NCBI GenBank assembly: GCA_038040285.1 | Contig: JBBPIN010000010.1 | Coordinates: 6,555 to 70,554, forward strand | DNA length: 64,000 bases | DNA from: Mayfieldus sp038040285 | Lineage (GTDB): Bacteria; Actinomycetota; Thermoleophilia; Solirubrobacterales; 70-9 | Direction: 5' to 3' | Shown here: in pieces, positions 11,609-19,828 of the stretch | How the letters are laid out: every line of letters starts with the position of its first letter | Numbering within the stretch: the stretch's first letter is position 1 | Made by a program: the position numbers and the translations under genes | The notes under the pieces: generated by a model | Seen by the model: only the letters and a program-made list of their open reading frames with translations | What the model was told of the DNA's origin: nothing | The model's database searches: none

Positions 11609-12250
11609 CTACCGGGCGCTGCGGATCGGCGTGCTGCCGGAGAGCGGATAGACCGGGAGGTCGAGCCGGCGACGAAGCTCCGCGACCAGGGTGCGGGCAT
11701 CCCCTACCCCCTCGCCCTCCGGAAGCCCAACGATCACCTCGTCGGCGGCGAACTGGCGCAGCGTGTCCTCGACCGCCTGCAGGGGATCGGGATCACCGAC
11801 CGCACCACGCGCCTCCACCTCGGCGGCGGCGAGCGCTCCGACGGTAAGCACCAGCTTGCGCTGCGCGTCGAGGCGCGAGCGTCCGACGTCGGAAGCCCAG
11901 TGCGAGAGCGGTGTGTTGAAGGCTGGAGCGAGGACCAGCACCTCCGCGTCCTCATCAGCGCGGGCGCGCGCCGCTGCGCGGACGCTCTCGACCGCGTCCG
12001 GTTGATCGACCGGCTCGATCGCCACCAACAGAAGGCGGCGGCGGCGGTCGCCGGCATCGGCGACCTCGATCGGCTCGTCCGGCCGCTGGGCCGCGGCAAC
12101 CACGAGCAGGATCGCGACGGCGAGGGCACCGATCGCGAGGCCGAGCCCCGGACCGGCGACGATGAAACCGACCGACCCGGGCACGACAAGGGCGATCACG
12201 ATCAACGGCAGCATCCACGCCTTGATCGTCAGATTCGTCCTCCCCGTCAT
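11609..12250 (-). CDS. two-helix membrane protein with cytoplasmic Usp-like domain, unknown function
   Basis: The 213-residue product has two adjacent membrane helices (about 12-55: AWMLPLIVIALVVPGSVGF and then an Ala/Leu/Val-rich segment). A soluble domain of about 145 residues follows, with alternating beta strands and helices (RRLLLVAIEP, EVLVLAPAF, EVIVGLPEG), the pattern of a universal-stress-protein fold. I saw no ATP-binding GxxGxxxxGxxS signature, so the nucleotide-binding form is doubtful. The ATG at 12250 is preferred because upstream codons in this frame overlap the methyltransferase and are Arg/Pro-rich. It is probably cotranscribed with the methyltransferase 29 bases upstream. 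Confidence 0.7.
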   Translation of the reverse strand: MTGRTNLTIKAWMLPLIVIALVVPGSVGFIVAGPGLGLAIGALAVAILLVVAAAQRPDEPIEVADAGDRRRRLLLVAIEPVDQPDAVESVRAAARARADEDAEVLVLAPAFNTPLSHWASDVGRSRLDAQRKLVLTVGALAAAEVEARGAVGDPDPLQAVEDTLRQFAADEVIVGLPEGEGVGDARTLVAELRRRLDLPVYPLSGSTPIRSAR

Positions 12251-12279
12251 GGTCCGAGGGTACCCCGATGCGGGCGGGA

Positions 12280-12918
12280 CTACGTGGGGGCGATCGGACG
12301 GGCGATGCCCCGGATCAGCGGCTTGACGATCGGGGGGTTGGTTCCGGGCATCACGTCCGTCTGAAGCGCCGAGACGTCGAAGCTGGCGCTCAGCGTCGCC
12401 GCTGTGTCGCGATTGGGATGGCAGCCGCCGGCGACCCACCCCCAGGGCCGATCGAGGCGATCCTGCCAACGGGCGCGGCTGCTGCCCTGCTCGTCGCGAA
12501 CGTGCTCGATCGACAGCAACTCGCCGTCAGGCCTAAGGACGCGGGCCAGCTCGGAGACCGTGCGGGCGGGCTCCTGGACGGTGCAGAACACCAGGGTGGC
12601 GACGATCGTGTCGAAGCTGTGGTCGGGGAATGGAAGCTGCTCCCCGGACACCTCGGCCACCTGGAGTTCGAACGGACGCTGCAGCTCCGCGGCACGTCGC
12701 CGCAGGCGCTTGGCCATGTGGGGATCGGGTTCTGTGAGCACCAGCTCGCCGACCCGATCGGTGTAGTGGACCAGGTTGAGGCCGGTGCCCGCCCCAAGCT
12801 CCAGAACCCTCCCGTGCGCCCCGGCCAGCAGCTCCGCGCGCATCTCGCGCAGGCCGGCTCGCTCGTTGCCTGCCAGCACGCGGTCGTAGATCGCCGCGAC
12901 AATCGGATGACCGGACAT
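12280..12918 (-). CDS. class I SAM-dependent methyltransferase (UbiE/Methyltransf_11 type)
   Basis: Small-molecule methyltransferase of 212 residues. The SAM-binding motif I is VLELGAGTGLN at about 38-48, followed by an acidic residue after strand 2 (LVLTEPDPHM), motif III-like SFDTIVATLVFCTV at about 99-112, and the LRPDGELLSIEHV strand at about 128-140. This layout matches phospholipid or quinone/isoprenoid methyltransferases, but the substrate cannot be read from sequence. The ATG at 12918 is the first good start. The gene diverges from the GYD/purD operon across a 69-base spacer. Confidence 0.87.
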   Translation of the reverse strand: MSGHPIVAAIYDRVLAGNERAGLREMRAELLAGAHGRVLELGAGTGLNLVHYTDRVGELVLTEPDPHMAKRLRRRAAELQRPFELQVAEVSGEQLPFPDHSFDTIVATLVFCTVQEPARTVSELARVLRPDGELLSIEHVRDEQGSSRARWQDRLDRPWGWVAGGCHPNRDTAATLSASFDVSALQTDVMPGTNPPIVKPLIRGIARPIAPT

Positions 12919-12987
12919 GACTTGCCAAGGCTCGCATAACGTGCAACAAAGTAAGGGTGCGACTGATCACCCTCGGAGAGGAGAAAC

Positions 12988-13269
12988 ATGGCCCTATTCG
13001 TGATGCTTACCAACCTGACCCCGGACGGCGTGAAGACGCTGAAGAGCAATCCCAACCGGGTCGGCGAGGTCAATAAAGAGGTGGAGCAGATCGGCGCCAA
13101 GGTGGTTGCCCAGTACGCGACGCTTGGTCAATACGACTTTGTGACCATCGTCGAGGCACCCGACGAGAAGACGATGGCGAAGGTCTCGGTCGAGCTGGGT
13201 TCCCGCGGCACGATGTCGAGCCAGACGATGGCGGCGATGCAATCGGACGAGCTCGCCTCGGCGCTATAG
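12988..13269 (+). CDS. GYD domain protein
   Basis: A 93-residue ferredoxin-like-fold protein of the GYD family. It is named for a Gly-Tyr-Asp-type turn, here GQYDFVTIVEAPD at about 48-60. The preceding helix (KTLKSNPNRVGEVNKEVEQIG) and strand (AKVVAQYATL) fit the family pattern. Members are small, probably multimeric cytoplasmic proteins without an established reaction. A strong ribosome site (GGAGAGGAGAAAC before ATG) marks the start. The stop is only 13 bases before the purD start, so it is likely the first gene of the purD-purE-purB operon. A role connected with purine synthesis is possible but unproven. Confidence 0.85.
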   Translation: MALFVMLTNLTPDGVKTLKSNPNRVGEVNKEVEQIGAKVVAQYATLGQYDFVTIVEAPDEKTMAKVSVELGSRGTMSSQTMAAMQSDELASAL

Positions 13270-13282
13270 GCAACCGGTCCGC

Positions 13283-14557
13283 TTGCGGGTACTCGTAGTC
13301 GGCGGAGGCGGTCGCGAGCACGCGATCGTCCGCGCGCTGCGGCGCTCGCCGCAGTCCCCAGAGCTGCTCTGCGCGCCCGGCAACGCCGGGATCGCTGCCG
13401 ATGCGACCTGCCTCGACGAGGTCGGCGCCGGGGACGTCGACGCAATCGTCTCCGCCGCGAGATCCAACGACGTCGGCCTGGTCGTCGTCGGCCCCGAGGC
13501 CCCGCTGGTCGCCGGGGCCGTTGATGCGCTCGAGCAGGCCGGGATCGCCGCCTTCGGGCCGAGCGCCGGGGCAGCGAGGTTGGAGGGCTCGAAGGCCTTC
13601 GCCAAGCAGTTGATGGCCGAGGCGGGTGTCCCAACCGCCTCGCACACGATCCTGCGCGATCGCGACGAGGCCCTCCAGCACCTCTCGTGCACTCCCTATC
13701 CCTCGGTGCTGAAGGCCGACGGTCTGGCGGCGGGCAAGGGAGTGATCATCTGCCAAAGCGAGGCCGATGCTCGCGAAGCGGTCGAGGTCTTCTTCACCGA
13801 ACAGCGCTTCGGTACGACCGAGGTGGTGCTGGAGGAGTTTCTGGAGGGCGAGGAGCTGTCGCTGCTGGCCCTCTGCGACGGTGAGAACGTCGTCCCGCTG
13901 GCGCCGGCCCAGGACTACAAGCGCATCTTCGACGGCGACGAGGGCCCGAACACCGGTGGAATGGGCAGCTACTCGCCGGTTCCGGGGATCGACGCGGAAC
14001 GCGTCGAGGAGATCGCCGACTCGGTTCACCGGCCGATCGTCGAGCTGATGGCGCGGCGAGGCGATCCGTTTCGCGGCGTGCTCTACGCGGGCCTGATGCT
14101 GACCGCCGACGGCCCGCGGGTGCTGGAGTTCAACGTGCGCTTCGGCGACCCCGAGACCCAGGCGGTGCTGCCACGGCTGCGCTCCGACCTGCTTGACCTG
14201 TGCCTGGCCTGCCGGGAACCGGGCGGATTGGCCGGCTCCGCCGCCTCCTTCACCGACGACTGGGCGGTGACAGTCGTGCTCGCCTCGGCCGGCTACCCGG
14301 AGTCGTCGTCGAAGGGCGACGCGATCTCCGGGCTCGACGAGGCGGCGGCGATCGCCGAGGTGATTCACGCGGGCACGGCCCAGCGCGACGGCGAGATCGT
14401 CACCGCGGGCGGCAGGGTGCTGAACGTGACCGGGCTCAGGCCGACCCCGGCCGACGCCCGCAAACGGGCGTACGATGCGGCGCGCCGGATCAGCTTCGAC
14501 GGCATGCAGATGCGCTCGGACATCGCGGCGCGAGCGGTTGAGCGCGTCGCTGGCTAG
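13283..14557 (+). CDS. purD: phosphoribosylamine--glycine ligase
   Basis: PurD joins glycine to phosphoribosylamine with ATP, step 2 of de novo purine synthesis. The 424 residues begin MRVLVVGGGGREHAI, the family's N-terminal nucleotide-fold signature. An ATP-grasp domain follows, with FGPSAGAARLEGSKAF and YPSVLKADGLAAGKGV around residues 90-155, and the active-site segment RFGDPETQAVLPRL near 290-303. The start is TTG, right after the GYD gene. Length and motifs are typical and there is no sign of damage. Confidence 0.97.
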   Translation: MRVLVVGGGGREHAIVRALRRSPQSPELLCAPGNAGIAADATCLDEVGAGDVDAIVSAARSNDVGLVVVGPEAPLVAGAVDALEQAGIAAFGPSAGAARLEGSKAFAKQLMAEAGVPTASHTILRDRDEALQHLSCTPYPSVLKADGLAAGKGVIICQSEADAREAVEVFFTEQRFGTTEVVLEEFLEGEELSLLALCDGENVVPLAPAQDYKRIFDGDEGPNTGGMGSYSPVPGIDAERVEEIADSVHRPIVELMARRGDPFRGVLYAGLMLTADGPRVLEFNVRFGDPETQAVLPRLRSDLLDLCLACREPGGLAGSAASFTDDWAVTVVLASAGYPESSSKGDAISGLDEAAAIAEVIHAGTAQRDGEIVTAGGRVLNVTGLRPTPADARKRAYDAARRISFDGMQMRSDIAARAVERVAG

Positions 14558-14570
14558 AGAGGGAGAGCGG

Positions 14571-15083
14571 ATGGAGATACAGGAGCCCGAGAACGGCGCA
14601 GGCGAGCCCGGGATCGCCGAGCCGGCGGCACCGGCGACCGCGACTGTTCCGGAGGTCGAGGAGGCCTTCGCGGAGATCGAGGTCGACGCGCCCCTGGTCG
14701 GGATCATCATGGGATCCGCCAACGACAAGCCGAAGATGCAGCCGGCGGGCGAGGCTCTGCACGAGGCCCGGATCCGCTACGAGGTGCGGGTGATGAGCGC
14801 CCACCGCGACCCCGAACAGGTGCGCGAGTACTGCCACAACGCACGCATGCGGGGGCTGAAGGTGATCATCGCGGGGGCCGGCATGTCGGCGGCGCTGCCC
14901 GGGGTCGCCGCGGCACATTCGGATCTGCCGGTGATCGCGGTGCCGATCTCCGGAAAGAACCTCGGCGGCCTCGACGCTCTTCTGTCGGCCGTGCAGATGC
15001 CGCCCGGTGTTCCGGTCGGCTGCGTGGCGATCGACGGAGCAAGGAACGCCGGACTGCTCGCGGCCCGGATAATCAACGCGTGA
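14571..15083 (+). CDS. purE: PurE-type 5-(carboxyamino)imidazole ribonucleotide mutase / AIR carboxylase
   Basis: PurE forms carboxy-AIR in purine synthesis. The 170-residue protein has about 40 extra acidic/Pro/Ala-rich N-terminal residues before the core begins at APLVGIIMGS. The core keeps SAHRDPE with the catalytic-type His at 78, and SGKNLGGLDALLS. It differs from the classical enzyme at two active-site loops. GSANDKPKM stands where GSxSDW is usual (about 49-56), and GAGMSAALPGV where GAGGAAHLPG is usual (His replaced by Ala near 108). The ATG at 14571 follows GAGAGGGAGAG. No purK is present here. The stop overlaps purB by four bases (GTGA). Confidence 0.92.
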   Translation: MEIQEPENGAGEPGIAEPAAPATATVPEVEEAFAEIEVDAPLVGIIMGSANDKPKMQPAGEALHEARIRYEVRVMSAHRDPEQVREYCHNARMRGLKVIIAGAGMSAALPGVAAAHSDLPVIAVPISGKNLGGLDALLSAVQMPPGVPVGCVAIDGARNAGLLAARIINA

Positions 15084-16363
15084 TAGCGCGCTACACGCGT
15101 GAGCAGATCGGGGCGGCGTGGACCCAGCAACGCCGCATGGAGACTTGGCTTGCGGTGGAGCTGGCCGCCACCGACGCCTGGGCCGAGGAGGGAGCGGTCC
15201 CCCGCGAGGCCGCCACCGCCTGCCGGTCCAACGCCTCTTTCACCGTCGAGGCCGTGGAGGAGCGCGAGAAGGTCACCGACCACGACGTGGCGGCATTCGT
15301 CGACGTGGTCGCCGAGTCGATCGGGCCCGAGGGCCGCTGGGTTCACTACGGCCTCACCTCGTCAGACGTCCTCGACACCGCGCTGGCGCTGCAGATTTCC
15401 GAGGCCGGGCTGATCCTGCTGCATGGTGCGACGGCCTATCGCGACGCCCTGGTCCGCCGGGCGTTCGAGCATCGCGACACCCTGTGCGTGGGACGGACCC
15501 ACGGAGTGCACGCCGAGCCGACCACCTTCGGGCTGCGGCTCGCCGGCTTCGCCTTCGAGGCCGACCGCAACCTGAAGCGGCTGAGCTCAGCGATCGAGGG
15601 AGCTGCGGTGGGAAAGCTCTCCGGCGCGGTCGGGTCCTACGCATCGATTCCGCCATCGGTGGAGGCGCGGGTGATGGAGGCGCTCGGCCTGCGCCGCGAG
15701 GACGTCTCGACCCAGGTCGTGCCGCGCGACCGCCATGCTGAGCTGCTCTCCGCGATCGCCCTCGCGGGGGCCGGCATCGAGCGCTTCGCGACCGAGGTGC
15801 GAAACCTCCAGCGCACCGAGCTGCGCGAGGTGGCGGAGCCGTTCGGCGCCGGCCAGAAGGGCTCCTCGGCGATGCCGCACAAGCGAAACCCGATCGTCTC
15901 CGAACGGCTCTCCGGCCTGGCACGCGTCCTGCGCGGCTACGCGCAAACCGGACTCGAGAATGTGGCGCTCTGGCACGAGCGCGACATCTCGCACTCCGGC
16001 GCCGAGCGGGTGGTCCTGCCCGACGCCACGATCCTGCTCGACTACATGCAATATGCGGCGGCGCGAATCGTCGAGGAGATGACCGTCGACACGGAGCGCA
16101 TGCGCGCCAACGTCGAACTCACCCACGGGGCGCTGTTCAGCCAGCGGGCACTGACCGCGCTGGTCGAGTCGGGCATGGGCCGCGACGATGCCTACCGGGT
16201 CGTCCAGCGCGCTGCCCAGCGCGCCTTCGACGAGGGGGTCGAGTTCCGCGAGCTGATCGCGGCGGAGGCGCCGGATCTCGATCTCGATGCGGTGTGCGAC
16301 TACGGCGCCTACCTGCGCCACGTCCCCGAGGTGTTCGAGCGCCTCGAGGCGTTGCGCGGCTAA
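15080..16363 (+). CDS. purB: adenylosuccinate lyase
   Basis: PurB releases fumarate from SAICAR and from adenylosuccinate, acting twice in AMP synthesis. The 427-residue protein is an all-helical fumarase/aspartase-superfamily enzyme. The signature loop GSSAMPHKRNPI lies at about 262-273, GRTHGVHAEPTTFG near 140-153 and HYGLTSSDVLDTA near 89-101. It starts with GTG overlapping the purE stop. A hairpin lies 48 bases after the stop, so this may be the end of the purD-purE-purB operon. Confidence 0.97.
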   Translation: MIARYTREQIGAAWTQQRRMETWLAVELAATDAWAEEGAVPREAATACRSNASFTVEAVEEREKVTDHDVAAFVDVVAESIGPEGRWVHYGLTSSDVLDTALALQISEAGLILLHGATAYRDALVRRAFEHRDTLCVGRTHGVHAEPTTFGLRLAGFAFEADRNLKRLSSAIEGAAVGKLSGAVGSYASIPPSVEARVMEALGLRREDVSTQVVPRDRHAELLSAIALAGAGIERFATEVRNLQRTELREVAEPFGAGQKGSSAMPHKRNPIVSERLSGLARVLRGYAQTGLENVALWHERDISHSGAERVVLPDATILLDYMQYAAARIVEEMTVDTERMRANVELTHGALFSQRALTALVESGMGRDDAYRVVQRAAQRAFDEGVEFRELIAAEAPDLDLDAVCDYGAYLRHVPEVFERLEALRG

Positions 16364-16408
16364 GCCGCGAGATAGTCCTGGAAAGTCCCGATTTTCGGGT
16401 TGTGCTGC

Positions 16409-16435
16409 GGTGGCAACCCGCGTAGGGTTGCCGCC
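16409..16435 (+). terminator. hairpin downstream of purB
   Basis: GGCAACCC (16412-16419) and GGGTTGCC (16425-16432) form a perfect 8-base stem with a GCGTA loop, extendable by three pairs including one G-T. A smaller CCCGA/TCGGG hairpin lies just upstream (16387-16399). There is no T-tract, so termination of purB is likely but not certain. Confidence 0.45.
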
Positions 16436-16440
16436 TTCCG

Positions 16441-16551
16441 ATGGGGCTAATGCGCCGGCGTCCAACCGTCTCGACCCTTATGGCCGTGACGGTAGGGGCG
16501 CTGGCCGCTGCGCTGCTCACCCCGGCGACAAGCGGGGCGGTGACCCGGTGA
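16441..16551 (+). CDS. possible 36-residue peptide with signal-like helix
   Basis: ATG to TGA encodes a short product with a basic start (MGLMRRR), a hydrophobic Ala/Val/Leu stretch (about 14-27) and a small-residue end, like a bare signal peptide or tiny membrane peptide. It lies between the purB hairpin and the end of the convergent P450 gene. No clear ribosome site precedes it, and high-GC DNA produces such ORFs by chance. It could also be the remnant of a longer secreted protein. Confidence 0.2.
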   Translation: MGLMRRRPTVSTLMAVTVGALAAALLTPATSGAVTR

Positions 16552-16601
16552 AGCTGAAGCCCTGAGCCGCACCGCCGACAGGCGCCGAACCTGCCCGCGG
16601 C

Positions 16602-17927
16602 TCAGGCGTAGGCAGCCGCGGCCGCGGCGCGTCTCTCGACGAGCACGACGGGCGTGCCGCGGCTCGGCGAAAAGGTGATGTTGCGGCGCTTGATCCCTTC
16701 CGCCTCCTCGCTCGCAGCCTGAAGCTCGCAGCGGCCGAGGACCTCCGCCAGCACGATCCGCATCTCGAACTCGGCGAAGCTCGCGCCGAGGCAACGACGG
16801 ACGCCGCCGCCGAAGGGGATCCAGGAGTAGGTCTCCAGGTCTCCGTCGAGAAAGCGCTCCGGCTTGAAGCTGTGGGGCTCGGGATAGAGGTCGGGACGGG
16901 TATGGGTGAGATAGATCGCGGGGCTGATGTCGGCGCCGGCGGGCAACGTGTAGCCGTCGACCTCGATCTCGTGGGCGGTCCGCCTGCCGGCGAGCGGGAT
17001 CACCGGCCGCAGCCGCAGCGATTCGGAGATCACCGCCCGCAGGTACTCGTCGCCGTCCTCGGCGATCTCGGCGCGCAGCCGCTCCAGCGCCTCCGGGTGG
17101 CGCAACAGCAGGTCGAAGGTCCAGGCGAGCGCGGTCGCGGTCGTCTCATGGCCGGCCAGCAGCAGGGTGACGAGCTGGTCGCGCACCTCCTCATCGCTCA
17201 TCTCGCTTCCGTCATCGAAGCGCGCGGCGACGAGCATCGACAGGATGTCGTCGCGCTCGGAGAGGTCAGGATCGGCGCGCCTCGCCGAGATCTCCTCATA
17301 GAGCAGCGAATCGACTCCGGCCAGGGTCTTCTCGAAGCTCCGCCAGGGCCCCCAGCGTCCGAAGCGCTGGCTCGCCAGTCCGATCAGCTGTAGGCCAGGC
17401 GATGCGGTCTGGCGCAGGAGCACCGCCAGCGCCTCACGCATGCGGGCGAGCCGTGCTGTGTCGGTGACCCCGAATACGGCGCGCAGGATCACCTCCAGGG
17501 TGACGCTCTGCATACGTGGATGGATGCGGAACTCCTGCCGCTGCGGCCAGGAGTCGATCTCGCGGTCGATGACCTGCTGGATCACCGACTCGTAGGCGCG
17601 CATCCGCTCACCGTGGAAGGCCGGCAGCATCAGCTTGCGGCGTGCCAAGTGCTCCGACCCCTCGAGCAAGAGGATCGAGCGCGATCCCATCACCGGCTCC
17701 AGCGTCGCGTTGCGGCCCGGCGGCATGGTGCTCCCCTTGTCTGTGTAGACGGCTTTCGTCGCCGCCGGATCGGAGGTCAAGTAGAGCGGCGTCTTGAAGC
17801 CGAGAAACCAGATACCGAAGGTCTCGCCGTAGCGGCGGCGAGCCTCGTCCATGAACTCGATCGGCCGAAAGAACCAGCGCAGCGTCTGTACGGAGGGCCG
17901 GCTGGAATGCTGCGGCGGAAGCGTCAT
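16602..17927 (-). CDS. cytochrome P450
   Basis: Heme-thiolate monooxygenase of about 441 residues; substrate unknown. The I-helix oxygen-binding motif LLLAGHETTATALAW, the K-helix ExxR (ESLRLRP) and the heme loop FGGGVRRCLG with the Cys ligand near residue 379 are all intact. The N-terminus (LRWFFRPIEFMDEARRRYG) resembles soluble bacterial P450s of the CYP110/CYP102-like group rather than a membrane-anchored form. I chose the ATG just before LPP; in-frame ATG 17948 and TTG 17972 are alternatives. It sits alone on the minus strand between purB and purC, so it interrupts the purine genes and is probably unrelated to them. No ferredoxin gene is adjacent. Confidence 0.93.
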   Translation of the reverse strand: MTLPPQHSSRPSVQTLRWFFRPIEFMDEARRRYGETFGIWFLGFKTPLYLTSDPAATKAVYTDKGSTMPPGRNATLEPVMGSRSILLLEGSEHLARRKLMLPAFHGERMRAYESVIQQVIDREIDSWPQRQEFRIHPRMQSVTLEVILRAVFGVTDTARLARMREALAVLLRQTASPGLQLIGLASQRFGRWGPWRSFEKTLAGVDSLLYEEISARRADPDLSERDDILSMLVAARFDDGSEMSDEEVRDQLVTLLLAGHETTATALAWTFDLLLRHPEALERLRAEIAEDGDEYLRAVISESLRLRPVIPLAGRRTAHEIEVDGYTLPAGADISPAIYLTHTRPDLYPEPHSFKPERFLDGDLETYSWIPFGGGVRRCLGASFAEFEMRIVLAEVLGRCELQAASEEAEGIKRRNITFSPSRGTPVVLVERRAAAAAAYA

Positions 17928-18027
17928 GACAGGGAAAGAATCACACATAGCGGCGATTGGGTGTGTGAGCAACGTCCACGCAGCAAGCGTCTGCCGGGGC
18001 CGTTGTTAGCATCGGCGTCGAGCCCCG

Positions 18028-18879
18028 ATGGCCATCGCGATCGCAGACCTCAAGCACCACTCGACCGGCAAGGTCCGCGAAATGTACGAGCTGGACGGTG
18101 ACCTGCTGATGGTCGCCTCGGACCGCATCTCGGTCTACGACGTGGTGATGCCGACCCCGATCCCCGACAAGGGGAAGGTGTTGACCCAGATGTCGATCTT
18201 CTGGTTCGAGATCAGCGGCGACATCGTCCCCAACCACTTCGTCTCCGAGGACGTCCCGGAGGAGGTCACCGACCGCGCGATCCGTGCCCGCAAGCTCGAG
18301 ATGTACCCGGTCGAGTGCGTGGTGCGCGGATACCTGTCGGGCTCCGGCTGGCGCGAGTACCGCGAGTCGGGATCGGTCTGCGAGATAAGGCTTCCCGAGG
18401 GGCTGCGCGAGTCGGAGAAGTTGCCCGAACCGATCTTCACGCCCGCCACCAAGGCGGAGCTGGGCGACCACGACGAGAACATCGACCTCCGGCGAGCCGC
18501 GGAAATCGTCGGTGACCAGGCGCTGATCGAGGAGCTGCGGCGAATATCGATCGAGCTGTATGAGCGCGCCGCCGAGCACGCGGCGCAGCGCGGCATCATC
18601 GTCGCCGACACCAAGTTCGAGTTCGGTAGCTCCGCCGGTGCCGAGATCGTGCTCGCCGACGAGGTGCTGACCCCGGACTCCTCGCGCTTCTGGCCCGCCG
18701 ACGAGTACGAGCCGGGGCGCTCGCAGCGCTCCTTCGACAAGCAGTTCGTGCGCGACTGGGCCGACGAGACCGGCTGGGACCACACGCCGCCGGCACCCGA
18801 GCTGCCCCCCGACGTGGTCGAGCAGACGCGCGGCAAATACGTCGAGGCGTATGAGCGGATCACCGGCCGCGGCCTCTGA
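18028..18879 (+). CDS. purC: phosphoribosylaminoimidazole-succinocarboxamide (SAICAR) synthase
   Basis: PurC couples aspartate to carboxy-AIR with ATP. The 283-residue protein has the family's opening STGKVREMYELDGD and DRISVYDV. Nucleotide and substrate loops follow, VVRGYLSGSGWREY at about 95-108 and IVADTKFEFG at about 191-200. A longer C-terminal part (KQFVRDW) is typical of the actinobacterial/eukaryotic-length form. The 100 bases between this ATG and the P450 start must carry promoters for both divergent genes. It begins the purC-purS-purQ-purL run. Confidence 0.97.
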   Translation: MAIAIADLKHHSTGKVREMYELDGDLLMVASDRISVYDVVMPTPIPDKGKVLTQMSIFWFEISGDIVPNHFVSEDVPEEVTDRAIRARKLEMYPVECVVRGYLSGSGWREYRESGSVCEIRLPEGLRESEKLPEPIFTPATKAELGDHDENIDLRRAAEIVGDQALIEELRRISIELYERAAEHAAQRGIIVADTKFEFGSSAGAEIVLADEVLTPDSSRFWPADEYEPGRSQRSFDKQFVRDWADETGWDHTPPAPELPPDVVEQTRGKYVEAYERITGRGL

Positions 18880-18944
18880 GCGGGCGCCCGTAGGGGCCGG
18901 AACACGATCCGGCGCCGCAGGCCGATGAGCGACAATTCGGGGCG

Positions 18945-19169
18945 ATGAAGGCTCGGATACTGATCCGGCCCAAGGAGGGCATCCTCGATCCGCAGGGCAA
19001 GGCGGTGGAGCGGGCGCTGCCGGCGCTCGGATTCGAGGACGTCTCGCACGTGCGGGTGGGGCGAATGGTCGAGCTGGAGACCGAGGACCCGGGCGAGATC
19101 CCGGCGCTGTGCGAGAAATTGCTCGCCAACCCGCTGATCGAGGACTTCGAGATAGAGACGATCGAGTGA
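18945..19169 (+). CDS. purS: phosphoribosylformylglycinamidine synthase subunit PurS
   Basis: Small structural subunit (74 residues) of the three-part FGAR amidotransferase. It bridges PurQ and PurL and helps channel ammonia. The sequence has the expected beta-alpha-beta pattern with ILDPQGKAVERALPALGF and the conserved VRVGRMVELE. The stop overlaps the PurQ GTG by four bases (GTGA), which supports translational coupling of the complex. Confidence 0.95.
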   Translation: MKARILIRPKEGILDPQGKAVERALPALGFEDVSHVRVGRMVELETEDPGEIPALCEKLLANPLIEDFEIETIE

Positions 19170-19828
19170 TCTGGGGCGTGGTGCAGTTCCCCGGGTCCTG
19201 TGACGAGCGGGACGCCCTTGCCGCCGCCGGGCTGGTCGGCGAGGCGCGGATGCTCTGGCACGCCGACGACGACCTCGACGGCGTCGATGCGGTCGTCGTC
19301 CCGGGAGGCTTCTCCTACGGCGACTACCTGAGGGCCGGAGCGCTGGCCCGCTTCTCACGCCTGATGGAGGCGCTGGCCGCGTTCGCGCAGCAGGGCGGGC
19401 CGGTGCTCGGTATCTGCAACGGCTTTCAGGTCCTCTGCGAGGCGGGGCTTCTGCCGGGCGCCCTGCTCACCAACGAGAACATCCGCTTCGTCTGCCGCCA
19501 GGTCGAGGTCGTTGTGGAGAGCAACCGGTCTCCGTTTACGGCTGGGCTTGAGCCCGGCGAGCGGCTGTCGATCCCGGTCAAACACCAGGAGGGGCGCTTT
19601 TTCGCCCCCGACGACGTGCTCGACGAACTGGAGTCACGCGGTCAGGTCGCGCTGCGCTACGCGGCCGACCACAACCCCAACGGCTCGGCTCGCGATATCG
19701 CCGGCGTCACCAACGAAACCGGCAACGTGCTCGGCCTGATGCCCCACCCCGAACACGCGGTCGACGAGCTGACCGGCTCCGCCGACGGGCTGCGACTGTT
19801 CGAGGGCACCGCAGGGGTCGCGGCATGA
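19166..19828 (+). CDS. purQ: phosphoribosylformylglycinamidine synthase, glutaminase subunit PurQ
   Basis: Class I glutaminase that feeds ammonia to PurL. The 220 residues show the nucleophilic Cys at 84 in LGICNGFQ, the oxyanion-region PGGFSYGDYLRAG at about 46-58, and the His-Glu pair in MPHPEHA near the C-terminus. The GTG start (reading MIWGVVQFPGS) is fixed by homology and by the GTGA overlap with purS. Upstream in-frame codons are a shadow of purS. The stop overlaps purL by four bases (ATGA). Confidence 0.97.
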   Translation: MIWGVVQFPGSCDERDALAAAGLVGEARMLWHADDDLDGVDAVVVPGGFSYGDYLRAGALARFSRLMEALAAFAQQGGPVLGICNGFQVLCEAGLLPGALLTNENIRFVCRQVEVVVESNRSPFTAGLEPGERLSIPVKHQEGRFFAPDDVLDELESRGQVALRYAADHNPNGSARDIAGVTNETGNVLGLMPHPEHAVDELTGSADGLRLFEGTAGVAA

